A DNA stretch of 64,000 nucleotides, from positions 9,055 through 73,054 of the forward strand of contig JBDVKF010000020.1 in assembly GCA_039960995.1 (NCBI GenBank), written 5' to 3'. Every line of letters starts with the position of its first letter. The first letter of the stretch is position 1. This stretch comes from JABSSA01 sp039960995. Lineage in GTDB: Bacteria > Pseudomonadota > Alphaproteobacteria > Rhodobacterales > Rhodobacteraceae. Below are positions 28,648-37,400 of this stretch, piece by piece. The notes beneath the pieces are model-generated. The model saw only the letters and a list, made by a program, of their open reading frames with translations, made no database searches and was not told the origin of the DNA. The translations under genes were made by a program, and so were the position numbers.

Positions 28648-29838
28648 TCACGAAATATCGGCAGGGTCATCCTGTGAAACGTCAGGGCTCAGCTCGCTCC
28701 AGAATTCAAAAATCGCATCCGCATTCAACGCAGACATCCAACCAAAACGCTCAAAATCGTATCGAAGGTTAGGATCCTGCAACCCGCTTAGGAACAACCT
28801 CTTATCCGCATCGCGCTGTGTCGGGGTGCGCGCATTGACTGCGGCCTGAATCCGCCCCAACCGCTGCGCCCGATGCCCCGTTGGTTTCAAGTCTTCTACT
28901 GGCGCGCCGTCCTCATAGGAATCGCGCAACGCCGCAGACAGGTATTTGACCGGACTGCGCACATTTTGCATGCCCTGCACATAGCCTAACTTGCGATTCA
29001 ACGATGCTTCGCCATGTTCGCTGATCCATTGCCGGGCAAGACGGTCGCTTGCACCGATGCCCCGTAGACGCGCGTAAGTATCGCTTTGTCGCGCGCCTGT
29101 TCCATCATCCAGATCAATCATCGCCAATTGAGGGTTGCGGGTAATTTTGAACCGGATGTCGCTGACTTGGCGACCGCGTTTGCGGGTCTCGGGCGTGACC
29201 ACAATATCGCTGACTTTGTTGACCTCTGTCACCGCCGGTTTGATGATTTTTGCATTCAGGTGCTTATAGCTTTGATAATATTCGGACGCATCCACGCCCA
29301 TAAGCCGTCGAAAAATCTCGAGAGGCCACCAACCTGTGCTGCCCGTGTTCACAAATCGAAAACAGTTTTCATACAAAGCCAGAGCGTGCCCGCCGGTGAA
29401 CTTACGTTGTATGTTCAGATTGATCAGCGCAAAGACCTTTGGATCGTGCAGCTTTTCGGCCAAAGCGGGCGAATAGGCATATTCGCACACCCCGTCCTTC
29501 AGCTTGGCATAGCTCAACAACGACGACACGCCCCATTCTTGGCGCCCCTTGTCGTCCAGCATGTCCCATTCGGCGACCGTCTCCGACAAGCCGCGCAACG
29601 CCGCCTTCAATGTGTCTGTGTCGTTCGAATTATAGCCGATCATAAGGCACAGCGTACGCGCATCAATCTGATGCGAAGGCCGATTGATCAGCGTGTCATA
29701 CGCGTTCAACAACAGCACATTCGACAATTTGCGCTGCAACAAAGTCAGCTTGCCAGACACATGAATCGCCGCCACATTCTTTTTGACGCTGTCCCGCCGC
29801 AGCGAACCCGTCAGCTTATCTTTTGGAATCGAATCCAT
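28648..29838 (-). CDS. repB: Plasmid replication initiator (RepB type, Rep_3-like winged-helix)
   Basis: A 396-aa initiator. Residues 30-270 match the Rep_3/RepB plan of two winged-helix domains (LTLLQRKLSNVLLLNAYDTL, then a central GHALALYENCFRFVNTGSTG block and WPLEIFRRLMGV). The RKRGRQVSDIRFKI segment suits the second domain. These proteins bind iterons to start replication. It is divergent from the parA/parB genes across an iteron-bearing gap, the arrangement of RepB-type replicons in Rhodobacterales. It defines the replicon type of this element. Confidence 0.85.
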   Translation of the reverse strand: MDSIPKDKLTGSLRRDSVKKNVAAIHVSGKLTLLQRKLSNVLLLNAYDTLINRPSHQIDARTLCLMIGYNSNDTDTLKAALRGLSETVAEWDMLDDKGRQEWGVSSLLSYAKLKDGVCEYAYSPALAEKLHDPKVFALINLNIQRKFTGGHALALYENCFRFVNTGSTGWWPLEIFRRLMGVDASEYYQSYKHLNAKIIKPAVTEVNKVSDIVVTPETRKRGRQVSDIRFKITRNPQLAMIDLDDGTGARQSDTYARLRGIGASDRLARQWISEHGEASLNRKLGYVQGMQNVRSPVKYLSAALRDSYEDGAPVEDLKPTGHRAQRLGRIQAAVNARTPTQRDADKRLFLSGLQDPNLRYDFERFGWMSALNADAIFEFWSELSPDVSQDDPADIS

Positions 29839-29954
29839 AGCCTGCTCGTTTTTTATGTATTATAGCTTTAAAGGAACCAAGCCGTCAAAACCTATCGGGT
29901 ACCTTAATTTAGACCATCTTGATCCCGTTCATTGAGGCATGTCTTTCGGTTATA

Positions 29955-29970
29955 GGAACCCAAATACGGG
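29955..29970 (-). repeat. Inverted iteron-like motif near repB promoter
   Basis: On the minus strand this reads CCCGTATTTGGGTTCC, close to the iteron core CCTGTATTTTGGTACC at 30082. Its inverted orientation near the repB start suits an operator for repB self-control, as in other iteron plasmids. Function inferred. Confidence 0.45.
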
Positions 29971-30037
29971 ATCGATTGTGCGTGGATGTTTCACGACGTG
30001 GTCAAAACAGGCTCTAAACAATGCAAATCAGGCTCTA

Positions 30038-30147
30038 CCCGCGAATCGGTGCCTTATTCCCTGATCACGGATACCTCTCATCCTGTATTTTGGTACCCTT
30101 TAACCCGCAAATTGGTTCGGTTGGTCCTGTATATTGGTCCGCAACAC
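30038..30147 (+). repeat. Five iterons with 22-base period
   Basis: Cores begin at 30038 (CCCGCGAATCGGTGCC), 30060 (CCTGATCACGGATACC), 30082 (CCTGTATTTTGGTACC), 30104 (CCCGCAAATTGGTTCG) and 30126 (CCTGTATATTGGTCCG). The approximate consensus is CCYGNNNNNNGGTNCC. Each starts exactly 22 bases after the last, two helical turns, so initiator molecules would bind on one face of the DNA. They are the likely RepB binding sites. Confidence 0.7.
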
Positions 30148-30186
30148 GCGGTAACCTTTTGGTATTGCAATAGTTTTTTAGCTTAA

Positions 30187-30211
30187 AGATTCTAAATTCT
30201 TACAAGAATCT
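30187..30211. repeat. Dyad AGATTCT/AGAATCT in AT-rich part of origin
   Basis: AGATTCT (30187-30193) and AGAATCT (30205-30211) form a 7-bp inverted repeat in an AT-rich stretch beside the iterons. It could be part of the unwinding region or of the parA promoter; no function can be assigned from sequence. Confidence 0.35.
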
Positions 30212-30234
30212 ATACATTTGTTGCGTGTCTTTAG

Positions 30235-30249
30235 GTTTCGTGACGAAAC
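30235..30249. promoter_or_regulatory. parS-like palindrome upstream of parA
   Basis: GTTTCGT-G-ACGAAAC is a perfect 7-bp dyad around one central base, about 80 bases before parA. Its GTTTC/GAAAC arms resemble bacterial parS sites, and the downstream genes encode ParA and ParB, so it is a good candidate partition site or ParA operator. A half-site with GTTTCACG lies at 29989. Confidence 0.5.
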
Positions 30250-30331
30250 AACTTAGAAATTCACATCATATCGCAGATGTGCGATGTTTGTTGAAAGATC
30301 ATATAAAATATAAACCACAGGCGCAGTATTC

Positions 30332-31714
30332 ATGAAAGACCAAGCGACCCCCCCGCCATATTTCAACATCTCTCCTTCCGAGGCTGCTGGCAAGCTTTCT
30401 GATCCAGTTACGACGGGGCGATTTGCAAAGGCCGCGAATTTCGCGAGCCGTGGCCGAGATGACCTTGCCCGACGTGGGTATGCTCCGGATGGCACAAAAC
30501 GGTTGCGAAAATTCTCGACTTGGGAGGTTTGTAAATTTCTGATCCCGATTGCCCCAGCCCATTTTCGGCGCGTCCTGAAAAAGAACCCTGACCTTCCACA
30601 AGGCACAGGTGAAGGTGGCGCGAAATGGTTCAGTCTGGATGATGTGCTGACTCTGCGAGCCCATTTTGCGCGCGAAGGGTCTTCGGGCAAGGAATATTTA
30701 CCTTGGCGCCCCGAAGGCTTGGATGCCAAGGTCGTCGCCGTGGCTAATTTCAAGGGCGGTGTTGGTAAAACATCGACCTGTGCACATCTAGCCATGAGCG
30801 CTGCTTTGGACGGGTACAGGGTCCTTGTGATCGATTTGGACAGCCAAGGGTCATTAACATCGATCATGGGCGGCAAAGTTGAAAACGAATGGCAAACCGT
30901 ATTCCCCCTGATGGCCAAGCATTTTGCGGCCCACGCGGCCACAGAAAACAAGGTCCGCGCAGCGGCTGGCAAGCCTGAGATACCATTCGATGAAACCCTG
31001 ACCGAAGCGTCAGAGATCAAGGCCGAAGACGTTATTCAATCCACGCACTGGCCCAATATCGATTTGATCGGCGCTCAGCTGAATCTCTATTGGGCGGAAT
31101 TTCAAGTGCCCGTTTGGCGGATGCAACATCGTGGCTGGCCCCTGTGGGACGCCCTGACTGGGTTCCTCGAGGATGAAGGAATCCTGAGCCAATACGACAT
31201 CATTTTCATCGATACGCCACCCGCCCTGGGTTACCTGACGATCAACGCATTGGCGGCTGCGGATATCCTTTTGGTTCCGCTTGGAGCTTCATTTTTGGAG
31301 TTTGATTCAACAGGTCGTTTTTTTGATATGTTGTATTCGACATTCGCCTCAATCGAGGATGGCGAAAACCGGAATCGGCTGGCGGCTGGCCTGCCGGAAA
31401 TGCGGTTTGAATGGGACGCGGTGCGCGCTTTGATCACTCGATTTGATGCGGGGCAGCAGACGGATTTGGCGAATGTGGTCCAAGCCTATTTCGGAGATTT
31501 TATGACCACCTATCGACAAGATTTAACTGCGATGGTCGGCCAAGCGGGTGAGCAGGTGTCGGGTATTTACGAAGCTGATTACCGAGATTTTAATCGGGAC
31601 ACGTATGTCCGAGGCCGGGAAACATTTGACCGCACATGGGCCGAGGTCAAAGAGCTGATACTTGGAAGTTGGTGGAAAGACATGGCGATGACGAATGAAG
31701 AGGGGGAGGGATAA
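30332..31714 (+). CDS. parA: ParA-type partition ATPase
   Basis: A 460-aa ParA of the long plasmid type. The N-terminal region (about 1-130) probably carries a winged-helix DNA-binding domain. The ATPase domain begins with a deviant Walker A FKGGVGKTSTCAH (about 138-150), then DLDSQGSLTSIMGG, and IIFIDTPPALGYLTINALAAAD as Walker B. It moves the plasmid apart with ParB bound to parS. The start ATG at 30332 follows the dyad region; the N-terminal domain may bind its own promoter. parB begins three bases after the stop. Confidence 0.92.
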   Translation: MKDQATPPPYFNISPSEAAGKLSDPVTTGRFAKAANFASRGRDDLARRGYAPDGTKRLRKFSTWEVCKFLIPIAPAHFRRVLKKNPDLPQGTGEGGAKWFSLDDVLTLRAHFAREGSSGKEYLPWRPEGLDAKVVAVANFKGGVGKTSTCAHLAMSAALDGYRVLVIDLDSQGSLTSIMGGKVENEWQTVFPLMAKHFAAHAATENKVRAAAGKPEIPFDETLTEASEIKAEDVIQSTHWPNIDLIGAQLNLYWAEFQVPVWRMQHRGWPLWDALTGFLEDEGILSQYDIIFIDTPPALGYLTINALAAADILLVPLGASFLEFDSTGRFFDMLYSTFASIEDGENRNRLAAGLPEMRFEWDAVRALITRFDAGQQTDLANVVQAYFGDFMTTYRQDLTAMVGQAGEQVSGIYEADYRDFNRDTYVRGRETFDRTWAEVKELILGSWWKDMAMTNEEGEG

Positions 31715-31717
31715 CAC

Positions 31718-32803
31718 ATGGCGAAGCGACGCAAACTTTCCGCACCAAGTGAAGCTGATCTGGAACGTCTAGAAAAAGAGTTTCGCGGCGAAACCCAAAC
31801 GGCTTCTCCAATGGCCCCGATTGCGCAAGTGGCTGCGGAACAAGCTATGGACGCCCCTGTAATTACCCCGCAAGACCGCGTTGAAACCGCTGAATTAGCG
31901 GCGTTCAAGGACAAGGAACAACGCGGTTTGATGCTGGTTGAAATTCCGGTATCGGCGATAAACCCTACGGAAATCTTTCGCGACCGAACGGTACTGGACA
32001 AGGCCGAGTTGGATGAACTGAGATTGTCGATTGCCGCAACAGGTTTACGTTTGCCGATCGAAGTTTTTCGTAAAACCAATGCCGGGCAGGGCGATTATCA
32101 ATATGGGTTGATTTCCGGCTATCGACGTCTTTTGGCGGTGAGCGAGCTTAAGGACCTGACGGGCGATGACAAATACAGTTCGATCAAAGCCATCGTGCGC
32201 GAGATGGACAATACCCAAGCCAGTCTGGCGGCGATGGTTGAGGAAAATGAAATCAGAGCCAATGTCAGCCAATATGAGCGGGGCAGGGTGGCTGCGGTCG
32301 CGGCGCAAAGCGGCTTTTATTCCAATATTGAAGACGCTGTAAATCAGTTGTTCCCGGTTGCATCGAAAGCCAAGCGATCAAAGGTTCGGTCCTTTGCCCT
32401 CATTTTCGAAGAGCTGGGTGATATGCTTGAGTTTCCAGAAAAAATAACAGAAAAACAAGGGCTTAGATTATCTTCTGCCTTGCGATCAGGGTTTGAAAAA
32501 CCGATACGGGATGCATTGTCACGGGCGTTGCCAGAAAGCCCAAAGGACGAATGGCTGGTAATCGAAAGTGCCTTGATAGAGCTCGAACAAGACCAGTCAA
32601 CGTCCGAACCCAGTAGGGGAGGGCGCCCAAAAACCCGGATGCCGCCGACCGCACAGCGCACCACGTCCAACGGGTTTCACATTGCATGGGGTCAAGACAA
32701 ACAAGACTATTTGATCCGCATCAATGGGGAACAAATGGACCGGGAAATTCTGGAATTGCTGATTGATAATGTGGCTCATTTGCTGGATCGGGCGACATCG
32801 TAA
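31718..32803 (+). CDS. parB: ParB-type centromere-binding protein
   Basis: A 361-aa ParB. The N-terminal ParB/Srx-like CTPase domain includes TVLDKAELDELRLSIAATGL, LPIEVFRK and GLISGYRRLLAVSEL (about 85-145), then a helix-turn-helix region (about 170-250). The C-terminal part (about 285-361) should dimerise. It partners with ParA and the parS-like site at 30235. The gap to parA is three bases. A DUF1778/GNAT toxin-antitoxin pair follows, which would add plasmid stability. Confidence 0.9.
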   Translation: MAKRRKLSAPSEADLERLEKEFRGETQTASPMAPIAQVAAEQAMDAPVITPQDRVETAELAAFKDKEQRGLMLVEIPVSAINPTEIFRDRTVLDKAELDELRLSIAATGLRLPIEVFRKTNAGQGDYQYGLISGYRRLLAVSELKDLTGDDKYSSIKAIVREMDNTQASLAAMVEENEIRANVSQYERGRVAAVAAQSGFYSNIEDAVNQLFPVASKAKRSKVRSFALIFEELGDMLEFPEKITEKQGLRLSSALRSGFEKPIRDALSRALPESPKDEWLVIESALIELEQDQSTSEPSRGGRPKTRMPPTAQRTTSNGFHIAWGQDKQDYLIRINGEQMDREILELLIDNVAHLLDRATS

Positions 32804-32909
32804 CCTGACTGACCTGATCGGCCGCAGGCGAAGGTCGTCCGGGTCGTCCCGATTGGGTGCACCGCTTTCCTTATGTAGGATGGGGATTTGGCAGAGATAT
32901 TCGCAACCA

Positions 32910-32938
32910 TTGACATGTACGGCGTTATACCGTACGTA
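32910..32938 (+). promoter_or_regulatory. Promoter/operator of toxin-antitoxin pair
   Basis: A consensus TTGACA lies at 32910-32915. It runs into an inverted repeat GTACGG (32917-32922) / CCGTAC (32930-32935), centred where an antitoxin dimer would block RNA polymerase. The antitoxin ATG at 32958 follows an AAGGAG (32946-32951). The -10 element is poorly defined. Confidence 0.45.
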
Positions 32939-32957
32939 TCCAGATAAGGAGAATGAC

Positions 32958-33266
32958 ATGTTTGCAATTGAAACAGTGACCCCGACAGCGGGCAAGATGG
33001 AAGCCCGCAAAGAGTTGCGTATGCACCGTGCAGATGAAGAACGTATCCGGGCAGCTGCAGCAGCGACTGGCCTACAAGAAGCTGATTTCATTCGTCAAGC
33101 GGCGCTTCTGCGTGTTCAAGAAATAGAGCAACGCGTTTCATTGTCCGTTCTGCCAGCTGAGGCGTTTGATGCGTTCAAAGGCGCAGTTGAAGCTTCGGGC
33201 AAGGTCGTGCCTGGCTTGCAAAAAGCTGCAGAAGCATCGAAAGGCCTTTTGAAGGATGCCAGTTGA
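32958..33266 (+). CDS. DUF1778 (TacA/AtaR-like) antitoxin
   Basis: A 102-aa antitoxin. A ribbon-helix-helix N-terminal region (MEARKELRMHRADEERIRAA, with the typical R..DE.RI pattern) is followed by a helical C-terminal part that wraps the toxin. I chose the ATG at 32958 because it follows a good AAGGAG site; an upstream extension to 32763 overlaps parB and is not needed. It neutralises the GNAT toxin downstream, whose start overlaps its end by 11 bases, and probably represses its own promoter through the palindrome at 32917. Confidence 0.88.
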   Translation: MFAIETVTPTAGKMEARKELRMHRADEERIRAAAAATGLQEADFIRQAALLRVQEIEQRVSLSVLPAEAFDAFKGAVEASGKVVPGLQKAAEASKGLLKDAS

Positions 33267-33810
33267 TGCAGCGGCGTCCTTTGCCACTCTGACACTCGCT
33301 AAATTTGACAAAAATACTCACGACCGCAGCGCGTTTAGCTGTGGTTTTGAGCCAATCGATAATTTTCTCAAATCATCCCTGACGGACCAAATAAAGGCCG
33401 GAATGGTCGCGGCCTGGATCGCAACGACCGAGGATGATCCGACCGTGCTTGGTTTCTATACACTTGGGGCAATGGCCGTTCGGTCCGAATTTGGCCCGGC
33501 CAAATGGCAACGTAGCAGGGTGCCAGATGTGCCTGTCATCTATATCCGCGCCGTCGCTGTTCGAAAGGATATGCAGGGTAAAGGCCTTGGCTCGGCCCTT
33601 GTTATCGACGCCATGAAGCGATGTGACGCTATTTCCACGCAGATGGGGGCAGCCGCCATTGTATTGGATGTCTTGGAAGACGATGCGTTTGAAAAAAGAT
33701 GGGCATTTTATAGAGATCTCGGTTTCGCACCTCTCGGGGACCCAACCAACAAACATCGTGTGTTCATATCAATGGCCGATGTGCGGGCCACTCTGGGGGC
33801 AGGGGACTAG
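33256..33810 (+). CDS. GNAT acetyltransferase toxin (TacT-like)
   Basis: A 184-aa GNAT toxin. The opening FDKNTHDRSAFSCGFEPIDNFL has the DRSAF.CG signature of TacT/AtaT-type toxins. The acetyl-CoA loop reads MQGKGLGSALV (about 109-119), and a conserved tyrosine lies in AFYRDLGF near 152. Such toxins acetylate the amino group of charged tRNAs and stop translation. It overlaps the antitoxin by 11 bases and serves plasmid maintenance. Length is normal. Confidence 0.88.
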   Translation: MPVDAAASFATLTLAKFDKNTHDRSAFSCGFEPIDNFLKSSLTDQIKAGMVAAWIATTEDDPTVLGFYTLGAMAVRSEFGPAKWQRSRVPDVPVIYIRAVAVRKDMQGKGLGSALVIDAMKRCDAISTQMGAAAIVLDVLEDDAFEKRWAFYRDLGFAPLGDPTNKHRVFISMADVRATLGAGD

Positions 33811-33940
33811 AGGGTGAAAATGTAGACGTACGATTTCTGCGTTAATCGATCAAATCCATTAGGGCGGTTAGCTGGCTAGAGTGACCCGGTTCGGTCGGCC
33901 ATTTGCAGTTGACTTACAAAGTGCAAACTTCGCGATGGGG

Positions 33941-33970
33941 TTGACTGAAAATCCGTTGGTGCGCATGATA
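33941..33970 (+). promoter_or_regulatory. Possible promoter of the lipoprotein gene
   Basis: TTGACT (33941-33946), 17 or 18 bases and CATGAT/ATGATA (33964-33970) precede the ATG at 33996. The -35 element is good (5 of 6) and the -10 moderate. The start would lie about 20 bases before the ATG. Confidence 0.35.
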
Positions 33971-33995
33971 GCCTTTTACTAAAATGGATTAAGAA

Positions 33996-34427
33996 ATGGC
34001 GAAGCCATCAAAGCCGCATAATCTGAGTAAGAAATTCTTGATGGGTGTCGCGTTGTCAGCAATTCCGCTCGCAGGGTGCACTTCGATTGTGCCAACTGAT
34101 GGGACAGCCGCCAATACACCGGTTGGAACCAGTGTGTCTGCGACAGCTGAAGAAGCGGCACTTTTTAAACGGGCAAATAGCTTGCGTACCGTTGCCGCAG
34201 CCGAGCAGTTTTTGCGCGCCTATCCGGACAGCGAGCTGGTGCGAAGTTTGCTGACGAGATTGCCACAATCGACCTTGCGTGGCATTGACGGTGAGGTGGT
34301 CGATGAAATCCCTCGATCGGTCATCAACAGTTTGCCTTTTAACGTTAAGCAAGCTCTTGCTGTGCAGACTGAGCGACAGGGCAATGTCTCGGGTAATTCT
34401 GGTCCATCTGACGGCTATAGCGGTTAA
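33996..34427 (+). CDS. Lipoprotein with caspase-linked repeat motif
   Basis: A 143-aa protein with a lipobox (LAGC, Cys at 28) after a hydrophobic stretch, so it is probably a lipoprotein. Residues about 60-85 contain AAAEQFLRAYPDSELVRSLL, which resembles the half-TPR-like repeat seen in the three caspase homologues of this window (FLxxFPDGxxxxxA). The C-terminus is Gly/Ser-rich (GNSGPSDGYSG). It precedes the 1602-aa glycosyltransferase gene by 20 bases and may be co-transcribed. Function unknown. Confidence 0.7.
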   Translation: MAKPSKPHNLSKKFLMGVALSAIPLAGCTSIVPTDGTAANTPVGTSVSATAEEAALFKRANSLRTVAAAEQFLRAYPDSELVRSLLTRLPQSTLRGIDGEVVDEIPRSVINSLPFNVKQALAVQTERQGNVSGNSGPSDGYSG

Positions 34428-34447
34428 TACGTGCTGAGAAACTGGGT

Positions 34448-37400
34448 ATGACTTCCCAATCCAAGTTGCCGGCCGACGACGACATGTATGCAACGCCGTC
34501 AGTGTCGGTGATTGTGACCAATTACAACTATGGTCACTATATTGAAGCCTGTCTGAACAGCTTGCGCATGCAGACCAGCCCGCCAGATGAAATCATTGTC
34601 GTAAATGATGGCTCGACCGACGGCAGCGCCGATATTCTGTCGCTGATCAGCGATGTCGTGGTGATTGATCAACCCAATGGCGGTCAGGCCGCCGCATTCA
34701 ATACCGGATTTGCGGCCAGCACCGGAGAAATCGTGGTCTTCGTTGATGCTGATGACAAGCTGCACGCCAGCGCTTTGCAGGTCATCCGTCGGCTGTGGAC
34801 GAATGATATCTCGGCGTTGTCGTATGGTCTGAGCATGATCGATGGACAAGGTCAGGCTGTTGGTCAGTATGCTATGGACCTGCCAGACGGTGACTTGCTA
34901 CCGCGGTTGTTGGGCCATTTGACGGTCCCCTTCATGCCCACAACCGGTAATGCGTTTCGGCGCGCTGCAATTGAATGGGCCTTTCCCTTGCCCACCGAGC
35001 GGTGGAGGATCAGTGCAGATGCCTTGTTGATCCGGGCTGCTATTCTGACTGCACCAATCCGCCATCTCCGGCACGTGCTGGGCGCCTATCGGGTTCATGG
35101 CCAGAACAACTACTTTCGAACTGGCGTCTCTGGGCCTTGGAAAGCAAACCGTGGGTTGCGCGACATCGCACGCGCGGGGCTGGATATGATCACCCTCGTT
35201 GACCAAAACGACCGTTTTTTGCGCAGAGCAGACAGAAACAAATTATTAATCGCAGCAATACGTAGCCAGCTCAAAGCCGAAGTCCTGGCGTTTGATCCCG
35301 TTGCATGGGCCCAGTTTCAAAGGCGTGCACTTGCTCTTTGCCGGGGAACGCGATTCTACCTCAGCGTTGCGCTTTACTTGAACGCGGCCCGATACAGTCG
35401 CCGGCTGCGCCAATATGCAGTTGATCCGCGAACTTGCCCACGCGTCTTTATTGCGGCGGTAGAATTGATCCGGGGGCGCGCCATCAATCTGGATTTGGCC
35501 GCCCGTGTTGAACCTCGTTCGCCGTTTGACACTCGTCTTCCTCCCAAAGGGCAAATGCCCAAAGATCCAATGGATTGGCTGACAGGACCAGAATGGACAC
35601 GTGACCATGCGTCCAGTGGCGCCGATCTGTGCGCTCAACAGAGTAGTTTCGTGCTTCGGCGCGTTTGGACAGGCCCTGCAAAGCTGACGCTACACATGGC
35701 CCCAACCACTGGCCCTATGGTAAAGGTATCCTTGTTTCACAATGGATTGCCGCTGGGTTCGGGTAATCTGACGTCAGCACGCGAATTCCACTTTACGTTG
35801 CCCGAAGCAAAAAGTTCTCCATCAGACTCCGAATTGATTGAGATTCGCACCGAAGATATTGTTCAAGGCCGATTTGGCGCGCTGTCGCGGATGTGGCGCA
35901 AGGCGCACCGCCTGCAAGTCCGCATGATTAAGCTTGAACCGGTCATCCCTACACCTGCCGCAGCCGTGCTTGAGATATCGGGCAGCGTCCCCATGTCGGA
36001 TCTTGGGGACGTCGTGCAGAAACCTGACGGCACAGTCCTAACTGGTGAACAGGTAATTGGCTCAGGCGAGAGCCTGTCACTGGCAGTGCCGCCGCTTGGA
36101 CCGCCCTTTTGCCTGGTGATGCAATTGTCACGGGATCAGGTTCCGGGGCATTTGAATGTTACGCTGAAAGGGCAGTCCATCTGTTCCGCCGATCTGGTTC
36201 CGGGTGGGTCCTGCCTGATCGAGATGCCCCAATATCTGACGGTTTTCAGCCCGGCAGTGTTGGAATTTGGTTTTCGTCCGGAGTCATTTCTTGATGATCC
36301 CGTTGTGATACTGCAAGATTTGGGGTGGCTCCCGAAGGGGGCTGAAGGGCGCTATGGCTTGCCCGCGCTGGTTCCTGGCGGTTGGGCAGGACCCGGCACA
36401 GGGCGGCAACTGTCGGATTTTCTTGGCACGGGCTGGCTACATACTTCTGTTGGCACGGCGACAATGCTTGGCAATTCGGCGCAGTTGATCTTATCGCAAG
36501 CCGCCGTATCTGCAGGAGCGGTCTTACGCCTTGATATTGAGCCTATGGACGCGCTGTCTGTGCAAGAAAACCTTGTCGTAGTTGTCGTCGTCAATGGGGA
36601 AGAACGCCAAGCCGTTCATCTTGCCGGACCAGCGATCATAGACGTGGACCTAGACGGTGTCCTGGCAGGCCCGCGCCACAAGGTCGAAGTTGATCTCTAT
36701 GCCGCAACCAGGTCCAACGACGAGGATCACGCTGGCGATCATGGCGGCTTAAAGCTTAACGGGATAGGGCTGGGTCCGCGTGAGGAACCGGCGACCTTAC
36801 CAGCCACGACGATCGATCAGGTTGCGGACATGAAGGTTGCACGCCTTCTTGCGGACCTTCGCCGCGCACTCAGGCAGGGTGCGTCACATGCTGACCTCGC
36901 AGCGCTGCGCGATGATCTTGTAGCGGCAATCTCAGAACTTAGCGTCAGCGCAGCAGTCGGCACCCTAACTGCAACCGATCTGGCCACATTGGCGTCATTG
37001 TCTTCGAAGCTGCCCCCGCAAATCGGACCGACCGACATTCTGCCGGTTGAGGAGGCCGATTGGGTCCGCGATTTATCGCTACGAATGCTCAACGGTCCGG
37101 CATTTGTGACGCTCCGCGGCGTCGATTTGCAGGATCTTCCGGAAATGACGTCGGAATTTGCCGCCGCGGTTGGCGCCTTTCTGGTGGCAGATCCAAACGG
37201 AGGCGTCGGGAAGGCAGATTTGCGGGCCTATCAGGATCATCTGGTGGATGTGATGGACCAGGCCCGCGCCGCCCTTGCCACAACGCCTGAGGGCAGTCCG
37301 CTTGGCGCATTGACCAGCGGGATGGTAGAGGCGTTCCACGCGCGCCAGCTGCTGTTCAGTGATCTTCCCTTGCGCCCTCACGTGCAAGCCTTTGGCAGGG

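Larger units (their letters stand above)
29839..30331. other. Probable replication origin and partition region
   Basis: This 493-base gene-free gap between repB and parA holds five iterons at 22-base spacing (30038-30147), a similar motif on the other strand nearer repB (29955-29970), an AT-rich stretch (about 30165-30230) and two dyads (30187-30211, 30235-30249). This is the expected layout of an iteron origin with its DNA-unwinding element next to a partition site. No open frame of note lies inside. Confidence 0.7.

Noticed and set aside
28600..28650. Near-palindrome AAAGACCGGCCTTT between convergent genes as a terminator
   Set aside because: It has a mismatch in the stem and no T-run on either strand.
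29985..29999. TGTTTCACGACGTGG as a second parS site
   Set aside because: Only the left half matches parS and the right arm does not pair, so it is at most a half-site.
30253..31020. A 255-codon minus-strand frame opposite parA
   Set aside because: The product is low-complexity and arginine/serine-rich, and it is antisense to a well-supported parA.
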